Part shown: piece by piece, positions 11,098-24,497 of the stretch | How positions within the stretch are numbered: the first letter of the stretch is position 1 | Layout of the letters: each line of letters begins with the position of its first letter | NCBI GenBank assembly: GCA_964017045.1 | Contig: OZ024807.1 | Location: 6,870,481-6,934,480 of the forward strand | Origin: Omphiscola glabra | Lineage: Eukaryota; Mollusca; Gastropoda; Lymnaeidae | DNA: 64,000 bases | Reading direction: 5' to 3' | Position numbers and translations under genes: made by a program | The notes under the pieces: model-generated | What the model saw: only the letters and a program-made list of their open reading frames with translations | Database searches by the model: none | What the model was told of the DNA's origin: nothing

Positions 11098-11167
11098 TAT
11101 TCAATCCATAAGGACACCATTTCCTTATTCTTCTGCACCACAATTACATCCAGCCTAGTACTCTTTA

Positions 11168-11632
11168 ACCTCTTTTACCTCACCACTCAGCTATCACATT
11201 ACCTCACCCATTGACCACTCAGCTATCACATAACCATCACCCATTGACCTTTCAGCTATCACATTACCTCACCCATTGACTACTCAGCTATCACATGACA
11301 TCAGCCATTGACCTCTCAGCTATCACTTAACCCTCACCCATTGACCACTCAGCTATCACATGACATCACCCATTGACCTCTCAGCTATCAACTAAACATC
11401 CCTCATTGACCAATTAGATATAACATAACCACACCCCATTGACCTATCAGCTATCACAATACCCTCACCCATTGACCTATCAGCTATCACAATACCCTCA
11501 CCCATTGACCATTCAGCTGTCACGTAACCCTCACCCGCTTGACCACTCAGCTAGCACATAACCCTCACCATTGACCACTCAGCTATCACATGACCTCACC
11601 CATTGACCACTCAACTATCGCATGACCCAAAT
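11168..11632. repeat. ~32-bp tandem array, ~14 copies
   Basis: Units contain CTCAGCTATCACAT and CACCCATTGAC, with indels giving 30-33 bp lengths. Moderately diverged. Confidence 0.9.
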
Positions 11633-13465
11633 CTTCCCTTCAGACCAAAACTTTTTCATGTAAGCCGCACATCCATCTTAAATATCCATAGAACATTAGC
11701 CATAACTCTTAACCCAGAGTTTCCAACACCTATATTTCCACCACCATCTTAATGACCATCTATAAATGGTTGTATGTTCTCCTAGCCGCCCCCCCCCCAA
11801 CCTATATCCTCTTCCCCCGTTGGAAAAGCTTTTTAAAAAAAGTATCCATGATGACGTTAAGGATGCTTCAGTTTCAATGTCACGACCTGTTTTGAGATAT
11901 GAAACTCACAGTAAGTCAAATATATGTGTATTGCATACAACGAAAAAACAAAAAGATTGGTCACCTTAAAAAAAAAAAAGTGTCCTAACATCGACCCCCC
12001 TTTCCCCCCCAAACACGTTTTATTGAAAACCTAAATGCAGTTTCTGTCTTATACAAAATATATATATTAAAAATAATAATAATAATAAAAATAATTTTTA
12101 AAAAACGGTTTTCAAAGTATGTGTAAATTGTATAAACTTCCCGAAAGCACCCCACTCATTTTATATGTTTCTTAAATCCGGTTAGGCAGATTCATCTTTC
12201 TCCTAAACTGATCGTGTCCCACTTCGACGAAATATCGTTACCAATTATACTTTACAAATGTTTCACCAGCTCACTATCGGCACCGTTAAAGATATTAAAA
12301 TGAATACTATCAAAACCAAACTGATACATTTGAATGTTTAAATATGAATATGCATATAACTGACAAAGAACGAGGGCAATACATGTAAAGAATGCGGTGG
12401 TAGCCAAAGTCACGGTTGTAGCACAGTTTAACAAAATACGCACTTTATGGTTTGGATCATTTACATCAACTTCGCTTTTTGTGTGTTTAGGACGAAATCT
12501 TTGGACGGCTGACAGACCCACTTCCCGTCAACATATCGAGCTGAAACTTGGCACATAGAATCGTTGCCGGTGACAACACATTCTATCAAATGTGCAGTCC
12601 CTCCCCCCCCCCCCACACCCCTTCCATAAATCTGAGGTGTAAAAGAGTGTGGGACATTCGAATATAAATATAGTTAAGGGGGTGGAACAAATATGCGTTT
12701 GTGAGCCTGGGGGTGGGTGGGTCACTAGTTGGGATTCTTATAAAGTGAGTGCTTGAATGCATGTTTTGTCAATTTTCCGCCCCATCCCCATTGCTCGATA
12801 TTAAATTTCATAAAGGATTTATATGAACAACTGTTTTTAAGGGTTGTTTTCATTTCTTCTGATGTTATATTAGATTACAAGTTTTCTTATAAAACTTCTA
12901 CATTTAAAAATAGTTAGCACATTGAAAGAGTCACCAGGAGTTTATACATCAAGACGCTGTTGTTGATTTGAAGAAAGCTACCCATCTTGAAACAACACTC
13001 ATGACAACAGTCACTGGGGAGTTGAGACACCAAGAATGAAATGGCGCCGTTCTTCGCTGGAACAAAACCAACCCGCCGTGAACCAACACTCGTGAAGCCA
13101 CGTGGATTTCTTACAATGCCCGCCGTGCGTCACCTTTTGAAGTAATTGTTCTAACGAACACTCCGGAAAAACTCCTTGAAACAGATCGATGACCATCAAG
13201 CACGCGCCATTAGCTGCCCAGTTCCCACGCTAACCGGAACTACGCCCCGTGTACGCATGAATCATGGCGGCCGCACAAGGTTCGGGTTTTCCCTAATTAC
13301 TGTCCAACATATGCACGCACGATGTGTTTAGTTCCTCAATATCAGGAGATTTAATAACCGGACGTAGGACTTGAACATTAGAATAAAGTCATAGGCTCGT
13401 AGGCCACTTAAGACGGGCATATTGGATTTTTTAATTTTCTTTTTGAAATTATTTTGGACAGGATT
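11633..13465. other. no gene seen
   Basis: Contains C runs (11790, 12000, 12605), an AATAAT patch (12070), and a short fragment of repeat M at about 12728-12780 (GGGATTCTTATAAAGTGAGT then TGCATGTTTTGTCAA). No convincing exons. Confidence 0.5.
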
Positions 13466-13570
13466 AGAAGACATTTTAGACTGGGAAAAAAAACATGTTA
13501 AACTGGAGAAAAAAACATGTTGGACTGGCGAAATATTCATGTTGGACTGGAGAAAAAAACATATTGGACT
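13466..13570. repeat. ~22-bp tandem array, 4 copies
   Basis: Repeats of GACTGGAGAAAAAAACATGT plus TG, in diverged copies. Confidence 0.8.
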
Positions 13571-13904
13571 TTTTTTGTTTCTCCATTTCTACCTTTGTCC
13601 TGACTGCCAAGGGGAGGAAATAACCGAAACGTCTCCTTGTATTATCCTTTCTTTTCTATTTCAAACTTCCACGTGCCTTGTTGCAATACTTCCAAAACAG
13701 ATCTTGAACGCTTCATTTATTGCTGTACATATAATGAAGTTGAAAAGTTCGTCTGTTGAGCTGGTTCGGGTGATACTTATCACCCCTTGTGCAACAACTG
13801 GCTTCTGGAAGGGCTACTACTGCACTTGAGTATTACGTACCGAAGCTGATCTACTGGCAGCACCTCGGTAGAATAACGACGACTAAACCACATCACTCTT
13901 GAGT
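13571..13904. other. no gene seen
   Basis: An open + frame runs into it from the small array but has no recognisable domain. Confidence 0.5.
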
Positions 13905-16900
13905 CGTAGACCGGTCTTAAAAGCTGAAGTTATCATAGTCCAATTCACTCAGAGACGTAGAGCAGTCTTAATCTGCATCTATCATAATCCACAGCACTCT
14001 GACTTGTAGACTAGTCTTAAGCTGCATCTATCATAGTTCACAGCACTCTGACTTGTAGACTAGTCGTAAGCTGCATCTATCATAGTTCACAGCACTCTGA
14101 CTTGTAGACTAGTCTTAAGCTGCATCTATCATAGTTCACAGCACTCTTTGTAGACTAGTCTTAAGCTGCATCTATAATAGTTCACAGTACTCTGACTTGT
14201 AGACTAGTCTTAAGCTACATCTATCATAGTTCACAGCACTCTGACTTGTAGACTAGGCCTAAGCTGCATCTATCATAGTTCACAGCACTCTGACTTGTAG
14301 ACTAGTCTTATGCTGCATCTATCATAGTTTACAGCACTCTGACTTGTAGACTAGGCCTAAGCTGTATCTATCATAGTTCACAGCACTCTGACTTGTAGAC
14401 TAGTCTTAAGCTGCACCTATAATAGTTCAAGGCACTCTGACTTGTATAGTCTCAAGCTGCATCTATCATAGTTCACAGCACTCTGACTTGTAGACTAGGC
14501 CTAAGCTGCATCTATCATAGTTCACAGCACTCTGACTTGTAGACTAGTCTTATGCTGCATCTATCATAGTTCACAGCACTCTGACTTGTAGACTAGTCTT
14601 ATGCTGCACCTATCGTAGTTCACAGCACTCTGACTTGTAGACTAGTCTTAAGCTGCATCTATCATAGTTCACAGCACTCTGACTTGTAGACTAGGCCTAA
14701 GCTGCATCTATCATAGTTCACATCACTCTGACTTGTAGACTAGTCTTAAGCTGCATCTATCATAGTTCACAGCACTCTGACTTGTAGACTAGTCGTAAGC
14801 TGCATCTATCATAGTTCACAGCACTCTGACTTGTAGACTAGTCTTAAGCTGCATCTATCATAGTTCACAGCACTCTTTGTAGACTAGTCTTAAGCTGCAT
14901 CTATAATAGTTCACAGCACTCTGACTTGTAGACTAGTCTTAAGCTGCATCTATCATAGTTCACAGCACTCTGACTTGTAGACTAGGCCTAAGCTGCATCT
15001 ATCATAGTTCACAGCACTCTGATTTGTAGACTAGTCTTATGCTGCATCTATCATAGTTTACAGCACTCTGACTTGTAGACTAGGCCTAAGCTGTATCTAT
15101 CATAGTTCACAGCACTCTCACTTGTAGACTAGTCTTAAGCTGCACCTATAATAGTTCAAGGCACTCTGACTTGTATAGTCTTAAGCTGCATCTATCATAG
15201 TTCACAGCACTCTGACTTGTAGACTAGGCCTAAGCTGCATCTATCATAGTTCACAGCACTCTGACTTGTCGACTAGTCTTAAGCTGCAATTATCATAGTT
15301 CACAGCACTCTGACTTGTAGACTAGTCTTAAGCTGCAATTATCATAGTTCACAGCACTCTGACTTGTAGACTAGTCTTAAGCTGCATCTATCATAGTTCA
15401 CAGCACTCTGACTTGTAGACTAGTCTTAAGCTGCATCTATCATAGTTCACAGCACTCTTACTTGTAGACTAGTCTTATGCTGCATCTATCATAGTTCACA
15501 GCACTCTGACTTGTAGACTAGTCTTATGCTGCATCTATCATAGTTCACAGCACTCTGACTTGTAGACTAGTCTTATGCTGCACCTATCGTAGTTCACAGC
15601 ACTCTGACTTGTAGACTAGTCTTAAGCTGCATCTATCATAGTTCACAGCACTCTGACTTGTAGACTAGGCCTAAGCTGCATCTATCATAGTTCACAGCAC
15701 TCTGACTTGTAGACTAGTCTTAAGCTGCATCTATCATAGTTCACAGCACTCTGACTTGTAGACTAGTCTTAAGCTGCATCTATCATAGTTCACAGCACTC
15801 TGACTTGTAGACTAGTCTTAAGCTGCATCTATCATAGTTCACAGCACTCTGACTTGTAGACTAGTCTTAAGCTGCATCTATCATAGTTCACAGCACTCTG
15901 ACTTGTAGACTAGTCTTATGCTGCATCTTTCATAGTTCACAGCACTCTGACTTGTAGACTAGTCTTATGCTGCATCTATCATAGTTCACAGCACTCTGAC
16001 TTGTAGACTAGTCTTATGCTGCACCTATCGTAGTTCACAGCACTCTGACTTGTAGACTAGTCTTAAGCTGCACATAATAATATCATAGTTCACAGCACTC
16101 TGACTTGTAGACTAGTCTTATGCTGCATCTATCATAGTTCACAGCACTCTGACTTGTAGACTCGTCTTAAGCTGCACCTATAATAGTTCACAGCACTCTG
16201 ACTTGTAGACTAGTATTAAGCTGCATCTATCATAGTTCACAGCACTCTGACTTGTAGACTAGGCCTAAGCTGCATCTATCATAGTTCACAGCACTCTGAC
16301 TTGTAGACTAGTCTTAAGCTGCATCTATCATAGTTCACAGCACTCTGACTTGTAGACTAGTCTTAAGCTGCATCTATCATAGTTCACAGCACTCTAACTT
16401 GTAGACTTGTCTTAAGCTGCACCTATCATAGTTCACAGCACTCTGACTTGTAGACTAGTCTTATGCTGCACCTATCATAGTTCACAGCACTCTGACTTGA
16501 AGACTAGTCTTATGCTGCACCTATCATAGTTCACAGCACTCTGACTTGTAGACTAGTCTTAAGCTGCATCTATCATAGTTCACAGCACTCTGACTTGTAG
16601 ACTAGTCTTAAGCTGCATCTATCATAGTTCACAGCACTCTGACTTGTAGACTAGTCTTAAGCTGCATCTATCATAGTTCACAGCACTCTAACTTGTAGAC
16701 TTGTCTTAAGCTTCACCTATCATAGTTCACAGCACTCTGACTTGTAGACTAGTCTTATGCTGCACCTATCATAGTTCACAGCACTCTGACTTGTAGACTA
16801 GTCTTATGCTGCACCTATCATAGTTCACAGCACTCTGACTTGTAGACTAGTCTTAAGCTGCATCTATCATAGTTCACAGCACTCTGACTTGTAGACTAGT

Positions 16901-17360
16901 CTTAAGCTGCATCTATCATAGTTCACAGCACTCTGACTTGTAGACTAGTCTTAAGCTGCATCTATCATAGTTCACAGCACTCTGACTTGTAGACTAGTCT
17001 TATGCTGCATCTATCATAGTTCACAGCACTCTGACTTGTTGACTAGTATTATGCTGCACCTATCATAGTTCACAGCACTCTGACTTGTAGACTAGTATTA
17101 TGCTGCACCTATCATAGTTCACAGCACTCTGACTTGTAGACTAGTCTTATGCTGCATCTATCATAGTTCACAGCACTCTGACTTGTAGACTAGTATTATG
17201 CTGCACCTATCATAGTTCACAGCACTCTGACTTGTAGACTAGTATTATGCTGCACCTATCATAGTTCACAGCACTCTGACTTGTAGACTAGTCTTATGCT
17301 GCACCTATCATAGTTCACAGCACTCTGACTTGTAGACTAGTCTTATGCTGTAACAATCAT
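13905..17360. repeat. 49-bp satellite array, ~70 copies, 3.4 kb
   Basis: The unit comprises CTTGTAGACTAGTCTTAAGC, TGCATCTATCATAGTTCACA and GCACTCTGA. Each unit holds the perfect palindrome AGACTAGTCT. Variant classes (AGGCCTAAGC, AGTCTTATGC, TGCACC) recur in ordered blocks. Rare marker variants show a 729-bp block duplication (14141 to 14870, and 14441 to 15170) and smaller steps of 441 and 294 bp, exact multiples of 49. Degenerate at both ends. Non-coding. Confidence 0.97.
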
Positions 17361-17402
17361 AGAGTGATGTGGAAACTGTATTTAATGCTCGACCCGACCA
17401 AC

Positions 17403-17668
17403 TCATATGTATAGAAATCATATGTATAGAAATCATATGTATAGAAATCATATGTATAGAAATCATCTGTATAGAAATCATATGTATAGATCTCATATGT
17501 ATAGAAATCATATGTATAGAAATCATATGTATAGAAATCATATGTATAGAAATCATATGTATAGAAATCATATGTATAGAAATCATATGTATAAAAATCA
17601 TATGTATAGAAATCATATGTATAGAAATCATATGTATAGAAATCATATGTATAGAAATCATGTGTATA
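17403..17668. repeat. 15-bp tandem array, ~17 copies
   Basis: Unit AAATCATATGTATAG, nearly invariant. It has no stop in several frames on both strands, which yields spurious 100-170 codon frames. It begins about 40 bp after the 49-bp satellite. Confidence 0.95.
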
Positions 17669-19050
17669 CATATTTGCATGTATATATAAAATATGTTCTG
17701 TCTTTTATTATTCTTTAAGAACAAGACAAATAAATATATTCCATTATCGTTCTGACAAAACAAAAAAACAACAACCGATATAACAAAAAACAAAATCAAC
17801 AACAGATAAACTAACATCCCCTAATCGATTTTTATACTGACGATAGAATTTCTTATTTGCCTTACAACAATTATAACTGAAGTAATGAAATCAACTAGTG
17901 AATTTAGTGAGAGTGGGTTTATTAAACTTGTGCCTTATCGTTGTCGCTATGTAAGCTACTCTTTATTCTTGAAATATAGTTTAACAGACTTTAAAAAAAA
18001 AAAAAAATCTGGTCTACTAGGTATTCGAATCACACCCGTCACGCCCCAGGCGTCATTCACTATATTCAAACACTCAATGACCCAACGGCTTTCAAAAAAA
18101 AAAAAAAAAAAGTACAGACAAAGATGCCTGCGGAATGGAAACGACGGAGGACGCTCAAAACTGCTCTTGCACGTCACACAGCAGAAGCTCGTCTTCACAG
18201 GAGGGCATTTCCGCCAAGAGCTTTTTCATTGTTGGCCAGGGAGGTCGGCGAGAGCCCTTCATACCACCCCCACTCTCCACCCCGTGCCTCAATGCAGTGC
18301 TCACCCCTTTGAGACGTGTGCTTCTCCTGATGTCGCGTTACATGTGGATAACGTCCCTTGTTTTTGTGTGTTTCTTTTTCGCGTCGGCTCTGGTACAAAC
18401 GTGCATGGGGGTAAAACATACAAGTACTTTCTTTTATATTTTAAATAACATATCAAATTATTTCCAGGGCTCCGTAGCGAGATATTCAATGCGCTAAAAA
18501 AGAAAATTGTATGTAGTCACGGGAGCTTATTTCCACCACCCCCACCACCACCCTTTAGTGGTGGATGTGCCGCATTTTCTGATCATCTATTGTGACATCC
18601 ATGTGAGATATTTTTAGAAGCCCTGCCCTGATTCTGACCACGTTTGTATCTCGTTATCATGCGAGCCAGCTGGTGGTCCGCGGCCGGACCAGACCGGAAG
18701 TGATAGACTCGTGAGTTCTCTCAAAGACAAAAGCAAGATAAGGCATAGCCGAGCAGACGTCTGCCATGAAATCTTTCTTTGACTGCACCGGTTCTTAAAT
18801 TATTTGATAAAGGCTTCTTATTAAAAAAAAATCATCAAACAAACAAACAAACAAAAACAACAAATCATGAATTATCCAGAATCCTAGTAACTTAGCTGGG
18901 TTGGGCTAAAGCCAAGCATTATTCCTAAAAACCATGGCCTGCTCTTCAGAGACCTTTTTACTCCAAAATAGTACGTAGTTAGGAAATCTTGTTTGCAACT
19001 GTGAATGATTTAAAGAACAATTATTATCCTTGCCAAGCCCTTCCCACACA
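17669..19050. other. no gene seen; poly-A flanked segment
   Basis: A segment at about 18010-18090, bounded by poly-A runs, contains GTATTCGAATC and could be a degraded tRNA-like SINE on the minus strand; support is weak. The remainder is AT-rich with no recognisable exon. Confidence 0.4.
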
Positions 19051-19146
19051 CTGACCCACAGTGACCCACACACTGACCCACACACTGACCCACACACTGA
19101 CCCACACACTGACCCACATACTGACCCACACACTGACCCACACACT
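19051..19146. repeat. 12-bp tandem array, ~8 copies
   Basis: Unit CACACTGACCCA, nearly perfect. Confidence 0.9.
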
Positions 19147-19204
19147 AACGCTTCCTAGCAGAAAACCCGCAAAAGAATGGGGACACAAATTACCGAGGTA
19201 TTAG

Positions 19205-19500
19205 TGTATTCCACTTACTGGCCTCCACCATTCGATATGTTTCATATATTTGCTTTCCACCAGTGGGTGTATCTTATTAACTGGCTTGCAAATGTGGATA
19301 TGTATTCCACTGCTAGATCTCCGCCAGTGGATGTGTTCCATTAAGTTGCATCCACATGTGTATGTATTCCATTACTAGATCTCCACCAGTGGATGTATTC
19401 CGTTAACTTGCTTCCACTACTGGATATATTTCTTTACCATGCTTTCACCAATGGATTTATTAAAGTATTGGGTCTTCACCAAAAGGAAGCATCCCATTAA
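19205..19500. repeat. degenerate ~58-bp tandem array
   Basis: Diverged recurrences of CCACCAGTGGATGTATTCC with ATTAACTTGC. An old array. Confidence 0.6.
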
Positions 19501-20894
19501 TGGGTCCTAACGCATTTAAAAAAAATCTAAACTGATTTTCATTTGAATTAAAAAAACAACAAAAAAAGAACCCAGCAAACACTGAAAGAAACTATCACGC
19601 AACACTGTCTGACGTTGAGAGCCCTCGTCTTCCCCTCGCCTTGATCTTTTTTGTTGCTGTTTTTGTCTCGAGCTATTCCTCTGTGTTTAATTAAAATCAA
19701 CAAATCCGCCATGAAATATAGGCCACATCGCGGAGTGAGCTATTCGGGCCAATCTCGTTGTCCCGGTGGGTCCTATTCCAGTCCTGTCGTCCCGGCCATC
19801 CCTCCACCCACCTCTTCACCCCGGAGGGTTGTCTATGTTCATGTTCTATCTTCATCTGTCTATTTCATTTGCGCCGACTGTGTCTCATTTACTTTTTTTT
19901 TTTTTTTATAGAGTTGGTCTTCGATAGTCCTGCCCGGATTTCTTAATGAATTCGAGATATCCTTAAGTTAACTTAGGACTATATTTGGAGTAGGGTACTG
20001 AGGGGGTATTTGGGTGCGTCCACTGGGATGTGAAGACGTGCTGGGGTGTCATTTAGATGTATCAGCTGGGGTGTTGAGTCAGGCAATAGGTTTGTGCTGT
20101 GTGGGGGTATTTACATGCGTCATTCAGAATATGCCGAGGCTGTCTGTGATTGTATTGACATTTAAAGCATGTCCTTGTATCTGGCTACAACGCGTTATTT
20201 ATCGCTATACTCCCCACTCTCCCATCTTTTCAATCTTTAGATAAGCCGTATCCTGGATGACAGACCTTCTTGATGTCTAACTGACATGACCATCCGTCTA
20301 CACCACCCACTCACCCCCCCTCCCACCCTTCAATCCGCCCCTGCTCTTTCATATAAAAATGGAAACCGCGGCTGCCACCTGGGGCTGCGGCTTTACCGCT
20401 AGTCGTAAAGCGCCCTGATTTAACACCATTCAACGTGTAAAACTACTTGTCGAGCTCTTCTTGTCTCTTCATTTGACCTGTCTGCAGAATAAGGCCTAGC
20501 CCAAAACGTTATTCTTGTATTGTTCTGTCTTTCTATTTCAAACTGCCACATTACCGTGTCCTACTATTTCCTTCAACCCAGCTTGACCGCAGTCCTTCGT
20601 TTATTATCCTTTACTCACTGTAGAACCTTACCGCAGTTATCTAGGTTCCGACCGTGGTTACAAATCAAGGCAGCCGATCCCAATAAATCAGAGCTTCAAA
20701 TGTTGATCGATGCAATCGAACCTTAGCGATCAATAATGGATCTCTTTATGTGTCGAGCGGTCCTGCTGTATCAACAATCTTTATATTTAAATTAGAACAA
20801 CGAAAACGTAGAGAGCACACCAAGTGGTCGTCAGAGATTTTAATAGGTTTAAACAATGACAATAGTGGCTTTGAGAAAAAATGTAAATAGGATG
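19501..20894. other. no gene seen
   Basis: Mixed-composition DNA with a T run at 19892-19908. Open frames are short and have no recognised domain. Confidence 0.5.
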
Positions 20895-21075
20895 GCTGTT
20901 GTCAGTTAAGAATGTTCTTCTATGTACTTAGAATGGCTGTGGGTAGTTAAGAATGATGTTTTATGCATGTAGAATGCATGTGAGCAGTTAAGAATGATCT
21001 TTTAAGTACGTAGAATGGTTGTGGGCAGCTAAGAAAGGTCTTTTATGCACGTAGAATGGTTTCTCCCAGGTCAGA
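20895..21075. repeat. ~41-bp tandem array, ~4 copies
   Basis: Recurring TTAAGAATG, TCTTTTATGCACGTAGAATG and GTGGGCAG, moderately diverged. Confidence 0.8.
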
Positions 21076-21410
21076 CTGAACATTTTTACGTAGTGCGAAA
21101 ATAAACATGAACAATGTGTTGTTTAAATCGCATGGGATGAGAACCCTTGTGATGAACTCTGCAAAGACTCAATGGTACATCCCCACCCACCCCACTCCCC
21201 TCAAATCGATATATACATATTTGATATGTATTCATTGTAATACTGTCGGGTTCTTATTCCTCACAGAAGATGTCCCCATGCATTATCTAACGGCGCCAGC
21301 AACTATTTTTAAATAATTAAGGAGTGAAAAGCGTTTCTGATTTCGCTCAAAAATTAAATATTAATTTTTCTTTTCGAAAGCAATCTGCCCAAAGTCTAAT
21401 GTTGAATATA

Positions 21411-21550
21411 CCAGTGGCGTAGCTAGGGTTAGTGTCACCCGGGGCGTCATTAGCCACCTTCATCAACAAGAGTGTCTCGTCATTTACCAACAATAGTTTC
21501 TCGCCATTTCATCAACAATAGTGTGTCGCTATCTAACAACAACAGAGCGT
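21411..21550 (+). repeat. dispersed repeat end (family R) plus 27-bp array
   Basis: CAGTGGCGTAGCTAGGGTTA at 21412 recurs with small changes at 22101 and about 52311, a terminal motif common to many hAT-like repeats in animals. It is followed by about four copies of a ~27-bp unit (CATCAACAATAGTGTCTCGC). No matching right end was found. Confidence 0.55.
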
Positions 21551-22100
21551 CGTCATTGAAATGCCCTAGACATGATTTACGTGGTCTACAGTCTTTATGC
21601 TCCTTAATTTTAAATGGTTATTAGTGAATGTCGAATTTCCGCAAACATTACTCTCGCCGGACAAGTGGCGTCCTGCTATTTCTCTTCACTTTCCACCAAA
21701 TCCATCATAGGGCCGCCTCTGTTGATAGCACGCCTCTTTTTTTTATACCGTCTAACGTTCCGTCCCGCATTATTTCCCTTGAGTTGAGAACAAAATGAGC
21801 ATACGGTCCTGGCCGTGCGGGCGCGCGCTGATGACGTCTGCTGCTCCTCCTGAAAAACAAACGGATGATTTGATTTCGTCTGCTGCCAAGGGATTCCAGT
21901 TTGGTTGACGACTGTGATTGCGTTACTTCATACCGTGGCTGGACTCTTGGACAGTGCGGAGGAAGCTCGCCACCGGAAGTTAGTGAGTTGTGTCAGCGTT
22001 ATGTAGCAACATGCAGCGTTTCCATCTTGGGTCTTTTCCCGCGGGCAGTCTCGACTCTGTCTGCGACGAAGGCGTAACAATGGTAAGGGCCGACTACACA
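21551..22100. other. no gene seen
   Basis: Slightly GC-richer in 21800-22080. No exon is recognised on either strand. Confidence 0.45.
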
Positions 22101-22129
22101 GTGGCGTAGCCAGGGTTAGTGACACCTTT

Positions 22130-22160
<31 letters not shown>

Positions 22161-22260
22161 GACGTATAAAAACTATGCTTTTGGCCTAAAATGCTGCCCC
22201 TCAATATAGGGGGGAAAAACAGGGCGCCCCCCCCGCACTCTCTTACAACGTCACGGCAAC
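22101..22260 (+). repeat. second copy of family R end
   Basis: CAGTGGCGTAGCCAGGGTTA at 22101, then a long T run, then AAAATGCTGCCCCTC with G and C runs typical of the interior of such repeats. Right end not found. Confidence 0.5.
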
Positions 22261-22840
22261 TGACAATACAACATTTTATTTGCAAACTCTGTTCTCCACA
22301 TTTCAACTGGGTTTCTGTTTCATTTCGATGGTTTCCGTCATGAATTATATGGGGTACGACCATTAAAAAAAAATGAACATGTAGAGTAGTTTGCCCGTGG
22401 TTGCTAACTACTTTGCTACTTGGGTGGGTCCTAAACTCGATTCCAGTAAGCTAAATAAGGCTGATTAAAACAAACTCAATAATATATATTTATATATATA
22501 TATATATAAATATTAAATATATTTTATTATCCGAATAATTTCTTGCCTCTCAATTCACTGTATCTTCATCCAATCCATGACAACTAAAAATGATATGAAA
22601 GTGGGTATGTCATCAGTCAATCTAGCTTGCTTTTTTCTCTCCACAAATGAAAAACATGATAATAGTTCTTTCTTGCACCGTCTGACCCCATAGATAAAGT
22701 GTCGATTGTCCAAATATTTATATAATGGATGTTTTCTTAGACTCCCTTCCCTCCACTCCTCAACTGATCTTTCACTCCCCTCCACAAATTTCCGACGCCT
22801 CTGTCTACGAACAACATTGTCAATGACTGTACTATTCTTG
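22261..22840. other. no gene seen
   Basis: (TA)n at 22480-22510. A minus frame of 108 codons (22555-22881) is rich in Arg/Lys/Glu and is mostly the complement of a pyrimidine tract. Confidence 0.5.
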
Positions 22841-22930
22841 TCTCCCTTTTCTCTCTTTCTTTTTCTAAAAACCCTCTCCATTCCTGTCTGTCTGTCTCTT
22901 TCTTTTCTCTCTATATTCCTTTAAAACCCT

Positions 22931-22976
<46 letters not shown>

Positions 22977-23245
22977 GTGCGTGTGTGACTATGTAACAAC
23001 TATTTATTATCTCTCTCTTTCTTCTTTTTCATTCTTAAAAAAAGACTATCTCTTCTCGATTACTCGCTAAAAACACTTTCTTTTCTCTCTGTCTCTCTCA
23101 ATGTCTCTCTCTCTCTCTCTCTCTCTTTATCTCTCTTAAACAAATTATCTTCTCTTTGGCTCTCTTCTCTTTCTGTCTATCTCTTTTCTCTCTCTCTTTC
23201 TTCTCTTTTTCTCTGTCTCTCTGTCTCTCTCCCTCCCTCCGATCT
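22841..23245. repeat. CT-rich tract with (AT)n microsatellite
   Basis: Pyrimidine-rich low complexity, with a (TA)n run of about 38 bp at 22935-22973. Confidence 0.9.
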
Positions 23246-23659
23246 TCCCACACCCTTTAACTCAAATTTCCCAGCCAGACGAAGCTCACAAATAAGAGAC
23301 CTCACGCCTAATGACAGTTTTCATTTCTCGCGGTATCCCTTGAAATTCTCCCCCTTGTTTTTTTTTTTTTACTCTTGGCATCTCGGGGCCGTCGTGTATC
23401 AGTTACCTCCCCAACTCACTCTATTATTGAAGCAAAGTTGTTGTTCTCTGAAAATCGCCTGTAATGTGATCAGCTTACATTCTACTTAATCACCCGCTTT
23501 TGTGTGATATACTGTGGCACAAACGGCTCAGAATTTTGATGTACAGTCATACTGAGAGTTGTGTGTGATATACCGTGGCACAAACAGCTCAGAATCTTGA
23601 TGTACAGTCAGACTGAAAGCATTCCGTATAACTTTTCGTCAAACATTGCAGACACTACA
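23246..23659. other. no gene; one local duplication
   Basis: GTGTGATATAC plus GTGGCACAAAC recur at about 23502 and 23561, an imperfect 59-bp duplication. Confidence 0.5.
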
Positions 23660-24006
23660 CATGTCCACTCGGACAACCGTCAAATATACAGTTGTTCACT
23701 TGAAGACAATGCCAAATATATAGAAGTCCACCTCGACACAAAGTCACATATACAGAAGTCCACTTTGACTAAATGTCACAAATATAGAAACCCACTTGGA
23801 CACAATGTCACATATACAGAAGTCCACTTGAACACAATGTCACATATACAGAAGTCCACTTGGACACAATGTTACATATACAGAAGTCCACTTGGACACA
23901 ATGTCACATATACAGAAGTCCACTTCGACACAATGTCACATATACAGAAGTCCACTTGGGCACAATGTCACATATACAGAAGTCCACTTGGACACAATGT
24001 CACATA
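23660..24006. repeat. 32-bp tandem array, ~11 copies
   Basis: Unit is CACAATGTCACATATACAGA plus AGTCCACTTGGA. The last units are almost identical and the first are diverged. Confidence 0.95.
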
Positions 24007-24380
24007 TTTTTAAAATTGTGCGCATAGAAAGTACGTATTATGTAATACAATTCACCCCTCCCCACCCATCCTCAGCTCCCTAGCCTTATATAATGGCTCC
24101 AAACAGATGAGCCCCCTACAGCACAGACTAAACTTGAATATGGAGTCCGCCATTTTATTTCGCCATACGCCCAGCAATGACGCTGTGTTTAACCGTTGAT
24201 AGTCGACTGGCAGACAGCCCATGACAGTTGGGTGGGGGGGGGGGAGGAGGGGGATCAGTGGGGGAAAAGGCGTAGGGGAAAAGTTGAGTAAGATTGATTT
24301 TAACGTTAGTCGGAGAAAAGTTATCCTAAAATTTGTAAGTTATTCGTTGTCATTTAAAAAAAAAAAAACATGCATATTAT
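24007..24380. other. no gene seen
   Basis: A G-rich stretch at 24228-24290 and an A run at 24355. Nothing else. Confidence 0.5.
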
Positions 24381-24497
24381 AGTGATGTAGTGTTTGCTGC
24401 TTGTGGTTATAGTTATGTAGTGTTTGCTGGTTGTGGTTATAGTTATGTAGTGTTTGCTGCTTGTTGTTATAGTGATGTAGTGTTTGCTGCTTGTGGA
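24381..24497. repeat. 31-bp tandem array, ~4 copies
   Basis: Unit is ATGTAGTGTTTGCTGCTTGT plus GGTTATAGTG, near-identical. Confidence 0.9.

Noticed and set aside
13905..17360. CRISPR-like regular repeat array
   Set aside because: There are no unique spacers: repeat follows repeat directly, in a eukaryotic context. It is a satellite.
17308..17817. 169-codon minus frame rich in Ile/His/Met/Ser
   Set aside because: 15-bp AT-rich tandem array; purely repetitive.
17995..18110. tRNA gene or intact SINE on the minus strand
   Set aside because: Only one B-box-like word (GATTCGAATAC) and a weak A box; a cloverleaf cannot be drawn. Similar weak words at 47325-47380 and 48153-48215 are also not called.
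22555..22881. 108-codon Arg/Lys/Glu-rich minus frame
   Set aside because: Largely the complement of a CT-rich tract; no recognisable domain.
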